Assembly: GCA_015499995.1 (NCBI GenBank) | Contig: JADNRV010000424.1 | Coordinates: 1 to 36,678 of the forward strand | Length of the DNA stretch: 36,678 nt | Source: Flammula alnicola | Lineage: Eukaryota; Basidiomycota; Agaricomycetes; Agaricales; Strophariaceae | Reading direction: 5' to 3' | Shown: positions 24,634 to 35,507 of the stretch, piece after piece | How the letters are laid out: each line of letters starts with the position of its first letter | Position numbering within the stretch: position 1 is the stretch's first letter | The notes under the pieces: model-generated | The model's input: only the letters and a program-made list of their open reading frames with translations | Told to the model about the DNA's origin: nothing | Databases searched by the model: none | Translations under genes and position numbers: made by a program

Positions 24634-25396
24634 GTGTGGGCTCGGACTGGGTGGTGCAGTGGTGTGGAAGTTGACAGGGCTGGGATTGACGGGGAGAGAA
24701 GACGGTGGGTTGTGGATAGAAAGGTAGATAGTAGAGGAGGGAGGGAGGAGGAGGAGTGGAGTGGCAGCGACGAAGTAGTTAGAGGGAGAGATGGGTTTTG
24801 GTTAGAACACAGAGTCTCTGCCAAAGCGAGGCCATTTACTCGACAGGCGCATTTCCCTTTTTGGGTGGTCAGCAGTCATTTGCCTCCTTTCGGCACACCC
24901 GTGCCGGCCAATGTAACATCTTTCTCCCATTCCCACTCGTGTTCAGGCAAATTTCCTATTCTCGTTGTCGTCTGTAAAGAATTTCAGGCCTCAGGCTTAA
25001 AGAAAAAGAAACTGTGTTAAAGGGCCACTCGTACTGGAATCAGACATCACCCACAGATCAGCTAAGTACAGTGTTATAGTTGCCGGTCCGGTCAATTTCG
25101 ATATCAGCTCTTAGATCTTAATCTTTGTCCAGTGCAATTGTCCACAGCCTCGAAGCTTGACCATCCGTCGTCAAAGGGCTCTCTTTTGTAATAGTGTTTC
25201 TTTCTCCTCCTCTATATACAAAGTCGATAACATACGCCTTTCTCATCGTCTGCCTCATGTCCTCAAATTTCTCCCCATCAATTCCCATCTGCGCTGCGCT
25301 CATCACTTTTACGTCCCAGTGCTGTGAGACATCTACCAAGTACATTTGCACATTTCATATATCAGGAAACATGAGGCTTTGAGAGGCCTGATCACC
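24634..25396. other. Intergenic region upstream of the basic-protein gene
   Basis: 763 bp between the start of the basic-protein gene and the stop of the TEN1-like gene, both minus strand. The first 200 bases are pyrimidine-rich on the coding strand, as fungal leaders often are. No gene is seen. Confidence 0.45.
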
Positions 25397-25918
25397 TTAT
25401 ACGTGCTCGTCTGCCTGTTCCTCTTCATCAAGTACCGCATTCCAGAGTGCGAGGTCCAAGTCTGGCGAAGGCACCACCAGGATAGCACGTAGAACCCGTT
25501 CACTACTGATCTTCAGACTGGTTGCATTTGTCGGCAGAGCGGGAATAGCAAGAGGTGTCTGACATTAAAAACCGCTAATGAACGCTGCTGGCCTGCCGGA
25601 ATGTCAATATACCCACCGTAGAGCGTTCCAGGTGTCCGATGGCCATGATCGTGCTCAGGCGCTCTGTCGCCCACGACCTCGACTGGCCGTCCAAGCTTAG
25701 GCACACGTCAACCAGCAATCCATGACCTCCATCAATCAGGACAATCAAGCCTGTCGCAACATCATAAGAGAGAACTCTATACGCGCCATCACTTGAAAAT
25801 CGAGCTGCATGAACGACTGACGCTCGTACCTTCCAGCGACCCTTAACTTCTGTCCTTCGAGAGTGTTGTCGATCTTCCGTAAGGTCTTTCGCGGAGCCGA
25901 GTCCGTCTGCTGCGGCAT
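25397..25918 (-). CDS. TEN1: TEN1-like subunit of the CST telomere-capping complex
   Basis: Three short exons (25918-25830, 25776-25617, 25558-25397) give 136 residues with phases closing exactly. The core EGQKLRVAGRVLSYDVATGL, followed by IVLIDGGHGLLVDV, then RLSTIMAIGHLERS and SERVLRAILVVPSPDLDLAL, is the pattern of a single OB fold: a strand with GxKxRVxGR, a second strand around L-Y-D, and a late I-G-x-L-E strand. Ten1 proteins are single OB folds of about 120-140 residues that bind Stn1 and protect or replicate telomere ends in the nucleus. The assignment rests on length, strand pattern and motif similarity recalled from fungal Ten1, not on a search. The start is the first ATG ahead of the fold; an extra leader exon is possible because the frame stays open upstream. 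It lies in tandem 340 bp downstream of the velvet gene. Confidence 0.7.
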
Positions 25919-26257
25919 ATAGCTGAGGAAGTCCAATAAACAGAGAGAAAATCCGTCAATGGAAGAAGCAAAATTACGTCGATGATCGAGACAACTCTAT
26001 TGCAGACGCGCCTCAGCGCGGTGATGGCATCAGCGCGACACGGTCACGTGAATACTTTGTTTGCAGAATCCTCAAGAATCAACAAATTTGGTCATGATCA
26101 ATTATAACTCCGCGAATTAGGGCGGCAAAAGGCACCGCCGCTACAAGGTAAAAGCCGAAGAAAGAAGAAACCGAAGTCGACAAGGGCAAACGATTAAAAG
26201 TGGACGTGTAGAGTTTAGAAAGCGAGGAGAAAATAGCGCGATTTACCGTTGAGAAAT
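25919..26257. promoter_or_regulatory. Short spacer between velvet and TEN1-like genes
   Basis: 339 bp hold the velvet 3' UTR and the TEN1-like promoter. No distinct motif is evident. Confidence 0.4.
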
Positions 26258-27762
26258 TTATTCTTGGTCTGATCCTTTGGGTCGTTTCTTCGACTTTCGT
26301 TCCGCGTCTCTGAGGGTGACCCGAACGCCGTACTTTGACAATGTCTGGCACACGAGGGCATTGGAGTTAGCCCATCGTCCGGTGCATCGTACGAAGAATG
26401 AAGCGAAGAAGACACACACCCTAGTCAAATCAGTGGACGGCTCTAGACCCGGAAATTCGCGCGTCGAGTAGACTTTGAAAGGCCCTCCATACAATTCAGC
26501 CAAGACTGGCGCGTGAGGCGTTCCAGGGACACTGGAGAATATGTCGAACGCTCTGTAGCGCAGTATAAATACCCCTTCTCTTCGCACGGCAAGGTCCTGT
26601 CATCAAAATAGAAAGCAATCAGAAGAGCGAACATACAAACAAGAGGGCGTCGCTTGGGCACATATGTAAACAGCGTTTTCGATTCACAGTCAATGAATAC
26701 CGCCGTACAATCAACATATCAGAACGTAACAGAAGAAATCCAAGAAAGACCGACGGCGGTAGGGAGAATTCAAGCATTTGCACTTCATTTTTATTTTGAT
26801 CGCCGTTGTCATTTGAACTACCCATGACTAAGAGAGAGCCTGAGAGGGGACAGAAACTCACCCCAAAAACGAAGACGAGGGCTTTCCTGCCTTGATGGTC
26901 GACCAGCGTCGGTTCTGCGAACCGTTCGCCGACCAGGGCAGGTGTGAGCTTGGATGACTCTGTGATCAAGTGGTTCCCGATCTGGTGAACCGTGTCGTGT
27001 GGCCGCTCATTGTGGTGGAGATGGCCAAGCATAAGTTGCCTACGGGGGATCTGGAAAGGCGGTGAAGGCGGGGCGGGTGCATGACCATGGTGATTGACAT
27101 CCACACTCATGTACGGATGCAGTGGGAAGTACGTTAAAGGGTGTCTAGAGGCCTGCGAATACCCATTAGGGTCGACAGCGTCCGAGTATGATGTCGGGTG
27201 GGACGATTCTGGAGAAGGTCGCGAAGCAGGAGAGGCCGCTCCGTACAAGTCTTCTGGGACCGGAAATAAATCGACTGTACACATCAGACCCACGTTTAGC
27301 ACGTTTCTATAATAAAACAAAAGAATTCAAAATCAGTCGTCGGATACACAAGAGGCACACAAGAATAGACGGTGGATGAAATTTACTCGTACAACAGCTC
27401 TCGCTCCCAAAGTCCCTGCTGCGCATCCTCGGTCTCATATAGACGGAGAAGCACTGCTGGAGGCGGATCTAACGGACGCCGATCAACTTTGGCGTACCTA
27501 CATTATAGACAATCACGAGCTCGAGATCAGATGTGCGCATCGAAAGGACGAGAGAAAATGTGAAATGGGGTGAAAAGGATACTTGCTTCCTCCCCGATTC
27601 AGCCTTCTGCAGCTCGTGGAGCTCAACGCGTATAGTGCGCTGCGCAAATTGTCCAGCCTCGAAGGTCATAAAATCACCCATGCTGGGCGCTTGATGTCCC
27701 AATCTAGAGCGATCGCTCGTCCCAGTGTTCTGGCGGTGATGGGGATTCGACGCTGATTCCAT
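26258..27762 (-). CDS. Velvet-family transcription regulator, VelB-like
   Basis: Five exons (27762-27587, 27497-27387, 27306-26862, 26596-26420, 26344-26258) give 331 residues. The velvet fold starts at about residue 40: RTIRVELHELQKAESGRKYA, then DRRPLDPPPAVLLRLYE and GLMCTVDLFPVPEDL. It is interrupted by an insert of roughly 100 residues rich in Pro, Ser, His and Tyr. It resumes at LVGERF, ALVFVFGDLAVRREGVFILR, YRAFDIFSS, PVLAELYGGPFKVYSTREFP and LSKYGVRVTLR. A large insert inside the domain is characteristic of VelB, which pairs with VeA or VosA to control development, spores and secondary metabolism; the orthology is inferred. The basic tail (ERKSKKRPKG) may be a nuclear signal. Intron 1 must use a GC donor (AA|GCAAGT), because the GT three bases downstream shifts the frame before YAKVDRRPLDPPP. 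Intron 3, at 265 nt, is several times longer than its neighbours. Confidence 0.92.
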
Positions 27763-28903
27763 GGCGAACGATCGCCGGAGTTCGGGGGGCTAAGATGTCA
27801 CTAGGGAATATTAGAGTAGAAATGCTTAAATGTCTCCAGGGATGTGGTACAAGCGTCTCTCGTGAGTAAAAAATCGTCGGTCCCCTGGGGCGAATCTTAG
27901 GCGACGTTGGAGGTGGATAATCAGTCTGGGATAGTCGAACTGAGTGGCTTTCTATATACCTCGCAAAGATCTCCTTTGATAAATTTGCTGTCTCCGTTTC
28001 TTCGTGGCGACGACACCATGAGCGGGTCGATCCGCTTGGTCTATTTAGATAACCTTAAGATAATGGATCTGAGGTAAAGCATGTTCGCGGACATTATATT
28101 CTGATTAACGTCAACTGGTCAGAGATAGTAAAGTGCTCACTGGATATATCGTCCGGGCCGTTCAGTTTTGCTGGTCACTCACTGAAGTATATCCGACAAC
28201 GAAGGATAAGCAGAAGGATGACGCAAGAATCTATTCTGTCTTTGTACGGATCTTGAAGAGTGAATCCAATCAAGGAAATCCGGTAAGTCGTCCCTGACAA
28301 AGGTAGAATGGAAGGAACCTATAGGCTTGTAGAAACACAATCTCGGTCAGCGAAAGAACTGGATGCTGACCTTGACCCTGCACGTCCTGGTAAGTCCGAG
28401 CACCGGTTATATGAAGCGAAGGACCTCATTGACTTGTCTGGATAATCGGCAGTACCGAGTGTCACGATGGGCAAATGTAAAGCACATTAATAGTACGTAG
28501 TGCCGAAAAGAGATACAACAGGTGTTGTAGCCTTCACACAAATGAGGAACGAGTTTGCGGGCGTGGTTTCATAGAACCATGTTTCGTCATACAGCTTCCC
28601 GTTTTCAGTAGAGAGACCTAGAAAGTGAAGGACGGTGTGTGTCCTTGGTATAGAACGTTGGATCTGATGATAAAATTACCGGAAAGCAGTGTGCCTCGAG
28701 GGGTTTATCGGATGGAAGATTCCGTAAGATGAATATGTCAGTACATTGAAATATAATACAGGTATCGACCTAGAACGAAGATCAGTAAATCGGTCTCGAG
28801 CGGGTCGACGATAAGGCAAGCCAACTCACAAAATAGACATACAAAACAGTGCTTGAAAGTCCCATGACTCATGCGACAGAAACCTACAATGACCAGCTTA
28901 TAG
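27763..28903. promoter_or_regulatory. Velvet-gene upstream region, 1.1 kb
   Basis: This stretch lies between the velvet ATG and the 3' end of the F-box gene, both minus strand, so it is mainly velvet promoter plus the F-box 3' UTR. It is longer than most spacers here, in line with a regulated developmental gene. No gene or clear repeat is visible. Confidence 0.45.
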
Positions 28904-30707
28904 TTAGATATCAAATCGTCGAACGACGACCTTTCCGGCATGCGCGGTTACGATCCTCCTTTCATCAAATGACACCGTACCCTTTGTCGCTGGCACCACA
29001 GGTTGCGTTAGCTCCATTGATTTATCAGCCGAGGCGACTTCCGCTCCAGTTCCGCCTTCCAGATCCCAGACCCAAATGCTGCCGTTTTTAGCCAAGCTTA
29101 CGCATCGTCCATCGGCAAGAGCAATAGACGACACAGGACTCGTCTGGCCGTGCAGCGTCCGAACGAAGTTTAGTTTGGGCGGAGAGGCTGAAATGGAATT
29201 TGATTGTACCGGAAGGACTAGCCTGTACAATTGAAGGTGGGTGGGGGAATGCAGACCGGACGAAACAATACTTGAGGACGAAGAGTCAGAGGAAGGCGAG
29301 GACGCGGATGAGGGATGCATGTAATCATTATTGAAGTGAGTGCTTTCTCCGGGGGCAAGAACAACCCATTTTCCATCTGTCTGAGCATCTGCCACACTGG
29401 AGAGTTTACGACCCCATTGTTGTCGCATGGCTCGGAGGGAAGATTCATCAACCCATCCCAATGGAACGTCGAAGGCACGAATCGTACGACTCGTTGTCAC
29501 GGTCATTGTGGGAGACAGCGGATATTTGTAGTCTTCTCTAAATGATGGTGAGGAGAACAGTGTTGAGCCAGATATGATGGAGTTGGAGGGTTCGGGGCTT
29601 TTAGAAATTATAAGTTCGGTGGCGCCAATAGACCAGTGACTGGGATACACGGGGACCGAATATGCGATAACGAGCTTGAAAAGCATCGGAGAGAGCGAAG
29701 ACAAGACAAGGGAGGCGGGGGGATAGGACGTGAATGAGCTAAGCGTTTGTGTATGCTGGACCACACCTGACGACAGGTCGTAAATGGAAAGTGAGAAGAC
29801 GTCGGATAATGTCGCAAGGAGAGGGTGATAATAAACCGCGTGTATGATGTTCTGCGTTCTACCAGTGCGTTGTGGAGGTTGATACGTGTATTTCTGGATG
29901 GCATTTGACGGCGATGTATGATTGAACTCGAAGATAGAGAACTCTCCCGTCCAAAAGAAGCACGCGAGAGAAAGGTGCCCAGATGTTGGTGGTGACTGAT
30001 CCAAAGCCAGCGCGGTAATACGTGCTATACTGGAATCGTGGTGGCAAGGAACTCGAATTGTGTGGTGTATTTTAGGTTCGCCAGTAATGACAAGCACGGG
30101 ATGACTGGACGGATAAGATGTGGCGGTGATCGTCAAAGGTCCCGCAAGGACGATATGCGTTTGCGCGTAAATTGGCCCTTCACGTGAACTCATATGTTCG
30201 AGGGGAAAAGAGTGCACAGACAGATCTACACTTTCCTCCACTAAGCAGCGGCCTACAAGCAGAACAAGCAAGCAGCATGTCAACCTATGTCACGATTCAT
30301 AAGTGGATATCGCGCAGACCTTTCCTCCAATTAGAACTGATACGAAACATCCATTTCCAATCCCTATATTGGTCTACTTTTGCGCGACCGGGCAAAGGTC
30401 TCACTTCCCGACCGTCGAGGCGAGCAATGAAGCCTTTCGTTCCACGCAAACGTGTTCGACCATAAACTTTCAAGTACTGGACTCTCCAAAGTTCATTATC
30501 CGCTGCTAATCGAGCCCAATTCCTGCTGGTAGCTTGAGTAGCGCACAGATCTACCCAGGAAAGGTGGGAAAATATGCAGAGGATAAGCTCATCGTACAAG
30601 GAGTTGGCGAAGCTAAGAATTTGAGTAGGATGGTAATTTGGGTGTCCAGAGGCGTGAAAGCGCTTTGTAGGGGGTAAAAGAGCTGGTGAAAGGTTTCGTT
30701 TCGACAT
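28904..30707 (-). CDS. F-box protein with C-terminal beta-propeller
   Basis: Two exons (30707-30320 and 30252-28904) give 578 residues in phase. An F-box occupies about residues 35-85: LYDELILCIFSHLSWVDLCA then RNWARLAADNELWRVQYLKV, followed by the linker NWRKGRCLVE. The remainder reads as a degenerate propeller; the clearest WD-type blade is GQTSPVSSIALADGRCVSLA continuing NGSIWVWDLEGG. Blades in the middle (SLACFFWTGEFSIFEF, SPTMTVTTSRTIRAFDVPLG) are weaker. By family knowledge the F-box binds Skp1 in an SCF ubiquitin ligase while the propeller picks the substrate; the substrate is unknown. A Ser-rich loop (residues about 370-395) interrupts the propeller. It is divergently transcribed from the WDR83 gene. 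Confidence 0.88.
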
Positions 30708-30842
30708 AGCAGGTTAAAGGAAATCCTAGTTGACGTCGTCAGGATGGGAGAACCTGGTCCGGCATTTTCGGTATCTATAGCAGATTGCCTAATTAGAACC
30801 CTGGTGGTCCCTGAACTCTTCTTTGAACTTGACCGCTTCGGT
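30708..30842. promoter_or_regulatory. Compact bidirectional promoter, 135 bp
   Basis: Only 135 bp separate the ATG of the F-box gene (minus) from the chosen ATG of the WDR83 gene (plus). The region contains a TGACGTCGTCA stretch at about 30,731-30,741, a CRE/ATF-like half-palindrome, as a candidate shared element. Confidence 0.5.
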
Positions 30843-32057
30843 ATGGCTCCTTCGCGCGGGCCCCAGCCTCTTGCTCGTACTCTGCACGCCGTTCTAGACA
30901 ATCATAAGGGCAGCGTTAATGTCGCTCGCTACTCAAAAGGCACGGCACAATATGTTTTAACTGGAGGGCAGGACCGCACAGTCCGCTTGTGGAATGCAAA
31001 CTTAGGGACAGAAATAAAAACATTTACCGCGCACGGGTACGAAGTACTCTCTATTACAGTGTGGGTTTACTTCATCTTATCATGATTCAAGAGCGTGGGC
31101 TGAGCCTCGTGAAAGGTCGCAGGACAATGCCAAGTTCGCGTCGTCTGGTGGAGACCGCTCAGTCTTCTTATGGGACGTCGTAACTGGCACAACGACAAGA
31201 CGCCTTGCTGGACATATGGGAAAGGTCTACGTTGTTGAATTCAATGAAGATGCGAATGTCGTTGCAAGTGGTAAGTCGGCTGTTATGCTACCTTCTAAAT
31301 ACTCACTCAATATCCAGGATCTTTCGATTCCACTGTGAGATTATGGGATCTTCGGTCCGTCTCGTTTTCTCTAGAAAGTGAATGAATCAGGGAACTAATC
31401 TATTCTAAAGCGCTCAGACACGTCAACCCATCCAAATTCTTGAAGAAGCTCATGATGCCGTTCAAACTCTTCAAGTCGGGCAAACTTATATCTTAACCGG
31501 CTCGGTTGATGGCCTTGTTCGAACCTATGATATTCGCATGGGAGAACTTCGTTCTGATTTCATAGGACGTGCGTGGAAGTTCGAACATATTTTCCTGCTT
31601 CCTTTAATTCAATTCAATTCACTTCGATAGATCCTGTGGCCTCCGTGGTACCCACGCAAGACGCACAAACCTATCTAGTAGCCACCCTAGACAACCATAT
31701 ACGCCTAATGGATTGCTCAACCGGAAAGATGCTGAACGACTTCACGGGCCACGTCAATGAAGCATATCGTTGTCGTGCATGTTTCGGACATGCGGAGGCG
31801 ACCGTCATTTGCGGGGATGAGAAAGGCCAAGTGTGGGCTTGGGATTTGGTCGATGTATGCCACTTTGATCTTTCTATATCCTCTGATAATGAAACCTTTT
31901 CTTCCAGGCCAAGATAATGCAGCCAAACCCTCCTCCCAAAGTTCATCAAAAGATTATTACATGGACAGAACATCATCCAACGAATGCAGGAGAAATGATA
32001 ACAGCTAGTGCAGATGGGACTGTAAAAATATGGAGGCATCCGGATAATAATGAATAA
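30843..32057 (+). CDS. WDR83/MORG1 orthologue, seven-bladed WD40 protein
   Basis: Six exons (30843-31060, 31116-31270, 31318-31354, 31411-31568, 31631-31854, 31908-32057) give 313 residues, matching the usual 310-320 length, with all phases closing. Blades are easy to follow: NVARYSKGTAQYVLTGGQDR to VRLWNANLG, DNAKFASSGGDRSVFLWDVV, ANVVASGSFDSTVRLWDLR, YILTGSVDGLVRTYDIRMGE, YLVATLDNHIRLMDCSTGKM, VICGDEKGQVWAWDLVD and MITASADGTVKIWRH. WDR83/MORG1 is known as a spliceosome component and MAP-kinase scaffold in animals; its fungal role is inferred. The ATG at 30843 was preferred to the in-frame ATG at 30744 because family members begin close to the first blade and the longer start leaves only 36 bp of promoter. 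Confidence 0.93.
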
Positions 32058-33446
32058 ATGCAATGTATTATTCAGCGTCAGAGAATGCAGTCGAGGCTGG
32101 GAAATGACTAGTGACTGCTCCCATGGACGTTTGGGTGGGAAGAGAAGTTTGTTGTCCTTCGAAGATCGAGGCAAAATTTTCCCCACATAACGATGGTTGA
32201 CGATGACATCCGGTTAGCACGCGACCACCAGTTGTCTCAGGAAATTAGAGTATCCGATGTGATGGACATCTTGTAAACGACCTCTGGTTTTGAGTGAGAT
32301 GTCGGAGTGAGATGTCGTTACTGCCGTTTGGTTTGATTCATGGCCTCTGCGTGGCTGTGAGCATGGTCATCATGTCAGGACGACAAATCACACACCTCTA
32401 CGAGTCGCATCCTCTAGAAGTTGGGTATCAACGTGTTCTGCTGGTAGTTGAACATAACGGACTACTGATCCACGGATGAAACAATTCTTCACGGCCATCT
32501 GATGAGCTAGTCAAACCAGCGCGTCGAAAAATGAGATTTAGAGAGAAGCAGACCATATGAGGATGCCTTGTCTCGTCGGCAACTTTGATATTATCTAGTC
32601 TGATATTGAGAAACCTAAATCCGGCCAATGAGCACCGATAAGTTGAGAGCAACTTCTTCAACCTACTGGTCAACAGATTTCAAAACCCCGGTAATTGAGA
32701 GATCATTCTTGAGCTCCACTGTGACCTGTTGGTCGGTGAGAGTTTTGAATACGGAGAAGATGAGCTACAGTACATCTGATTAGCAAATCCAAGCCTTTGA
32801 CGCGCTTTGAACGTCTTACCATTGAAATCGTTAGATAACACTGCAGCGGTAACTGACGATCAGTGGGGATCGAGAGTTCTGCAGGGTTTGTCCTTGTTAT
32901 GCAACACCTCTAAGATGTCTATTTTTATCTGTCCTGATGTCCAAGCACAGGCTTTCCTGAGAAAACCAAGAGAAAATCTACGTTTCTCTCAATCAAAAAC
33001 GGGTTGTTTCATTTAAAATATAAGGAGCGTCGGCTGGACCCGAGTAAGCGGTTGCTCAGCAGGTAGATAAGTTTTACCATGGCGTACTGAGAACTTTTTG
33101 ATTAATGGGTATTTGGTGAGTATGTGACGGTGAAAGTACTGGCGGCTAAGAGTAATCGGCTGTAAAGACCTACTCTTAGTTACAAAGGAAGTATTTCAGT
33201 CTGTAGACTCTGTAGTCATAGGCCTCAGGATGTTGAAAAATGGTGACTGCCGAAATTGGGGGCAGACCCACCCCAATGGATTTCAGTAGTAACTATGGTT
33301 CTATGGCCTTTAAGCCTAGGGCTAAGTTAGTGTACGCCGAAGTGTGAGACAAAAGCTCATTCTCCCAAGCGTCCTAACTCGAGCCACCACCAAGAGCTAC
33401 CAAATCACTGGAGCTACGACGTTCCGAAACTCGAAGATTGTATCCC
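32058..33446. other. Convergent intergenic region, 1.4 kb
   Basis: The 3' ends of the WDR83 and DUF6533 genes face each other here. Open frames are short and unconvincing. No terminal inverted repeats or tandem repeats were noticed. Nothing definable is seen beyond the 3' UTRs. Confidence 0.45.
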
Positions 33447-34805
33447 TCATGGATTCGAAACAGCTGAGGGTGTATGAGCAGAAGATGTTCGGGCAGATCG
33501 CGTTCTAGCAGAGGGTGTGCGAGTCCATAGAGAATTGATGATAGTTGTGAACTGCTCGGTGTCGCTAGTGAAAGAACGCTCCGGTGAATCCGAAGGAATC
33601 ACCACGAGCTTTTGCATGCTGATAATCAGTCGACATCCCTGGAATTTTTTTCTGAACGCCATTGGATTTGAAAATTAGAAAAAAACCAGCTAACCACACA
33701 AGACAACACTGAAACGAATGCACTAGATTATTTGTTAGTAAAAATTGCACTTTACTTCAAAGAAAGTAACTAACGGAAATGCGGCATGCGCGGAATCGTG
33801 TAAACATCCGAAGCGTGCGTAAATCAGCGTACCGGCGAGTACAGCTACGGGACGTGCTCAGCCTTGTATCTTTTGTTATAAGAGGAGTACATACCAACGA
33901 GTACCGTAAAAGCTGTAGCCCCATCTTTGCATAACAACGAAACCAGTGGTGTTCTTCCCCATCCCGCTCGAACGGCCATGACATGCTTGAAAAATGTCAG
34001 GCCGAGGACGGTGCATTGTATGATAAATTCCCCCATTCTGCTCCCGATTTCAATAGAACTCGACAAGAAAGCAACAAAATACTCGCATGAAGAAGTACAT
34101 GACCAGAGACGGTACATTCTCATTAAGGCATGATTCGTTAAATTCTTGGCCAGGAACTGTGAGGATTGCACCGGCAGTTGAGAGACCAACTCTGCAAAAT
34201 AAAAGAAAAATCATCAATAACCCTATCCAACGGCTTCTGTTATAGAAGGCATAGACTATAACGTGCAGTACAACGTTAGCATTTATGACGACCAGGACCG
34301 AGTCAATCCTCACCTCTGATCATCAGAATAATATCTACCGCACTCAGCAGCAGGTATATGCTGGTAGCTTGGTATACAAGCCACATTCGGCAGGTCTCCC
34401 ATGGCACGGGATATCGATCATTTAGAATCTTTGAGACAACAGCATTATTGCTATCGTCCATGAATCAGTGCAATTCAAAGAAAGAAACCAGGCTATGAAG
34501 GCACGTACATTTGGACCGCCAAAGCAAAGTACCGTACAAAGAAGTAAAGAACTCTGACGATGGTAACCCTACGTGGCTGCCTACACGTAGCGACAACACA
34601 ACACAAACACGTTAGTTATTTAGTCGAAGGACTGGTATCGCCCAGTAAAAGTAACTTACGTCCACATCAACTCGACCTCATCATTCAGTGTGATGAGGAT
34701 TTCCCAACATAAGAAAGTCAAGCCAGCATCTATCAAAAAAGTTACACGCGGTTCAGACCAGAAGGATATAAAAGACGTACATGAAGCACCCCGCAATGTG
34801 TTCAT
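33447..34805 (-). CDS. DUF6533-type seven-helix membrane protein
   Basis: Nine exons (34805-34781, 34729-34660, 34568-34509, 34450-34314, 34255-34099, 34037-33895, 33844-33775, 33722-33695, 33638-33447) give 293 residues; every junction closes in phase. Family landmarks: AGLTFLCWEILITLNDEVEL at the N-terminus (the DUF6533 signature), TIVRVLYFFVRYFALAVQ, CRMWLVYQATSIYLLLSAVD, VYAFYNRSRWIGLLMIFLLF, FIIQCTVLGLTFFKHVMAVR, AGWGRTPLVSLLCKDGATAF and SVLSCVGCRLIISMQKL. Each is hydrophobic enough to be a membrane helix. These proteins are expanded in agaricomycetes and have receptor-like topology, but no ligand is known. The cytoplasmic tail carries Ser/Thr/Arg repeats (ARTRSARTSSAHTPSA). The start is the first ATG after an in-frame stop; the N-terminus is about 15 residues shorter than I would expect, so a missed 5' exon is possible. 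Confidence 0.85.
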
Positions 34806-35507
34806 GGAAGACCAGCCACTAGATGGACAGCGGCGACGCTTGGAGCAGAATATGAAGTTCCTAGATGTTCACTGACTGTAAACTTTAAGGCTAACATGCC
34901 CCAGGTTGCGCAATTGTCCTGAGATTGGAAGGACTAAAGCAAGCATACCGTGAAATCGGCTGTTCACCCGAGCGAGAGGAAACTCCCACTTGGTGGTAGC
35001 AGCCATCCTATAGGTTGAGGCGAACTCCTGAACACAACGATCTTAGTCAGACAAGAACTTTCGGTTTCTCTTGGCCATATTTTCCTACACTCGTGTGAAG
35101 CCTAGCTGAGAGAATCTAGTATTCTTCGGAATTCTGAGTTTGTACCAGCCTGCACAATGGTAAGGATACGCTGACGCCAATCAGTTCGATTTAATGAGCT
35201 GGGGACCCGAATGATGATCGAAAATAAACAGATGAGCGTGGCGTTGGAACTTGCGAGATCCAAAGTTACTTGGGATTCAAGATGTACATTCGCCTTAATG
35301 ACTACCCTACGTCATTTAGACGTATCGGCTTTCGCCTGTGATAGGAATCACCTGGCTTGATAACATCACAGCGCGTAGAGGCATATATTTTGCAGCATAA
35401 GAAGTGGGCACGATCATCATAGGGAATGTTTTTTTTTGGACAAACGCGTAAATGCTATTTTGGCGCCACGGTCCACATAACAAGTGCAAAGGAAGAGGGG
35501 GAGGAAA
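34806..35507. other. Intergenic region upstream of the DUF6533 gene
   Basis: 702 bp between the DUF6533 ATG and the rps8 stop, both minus strand. A minus-strand ATG near 35,010 opens a 19-codon frame ending at a GGTATG donor, a candidate extra 5' exon, but it does not join in phase to the signature exon. A run of ten T lies near 35,430. Confidence 0.4.

Noticed and set aside
30744..30842. N-terminal extension of the WDR83 protein
   Set aside because: The extra 33 residues are in frame but do not resemble the family, and they would leave a 36-bp promoter.
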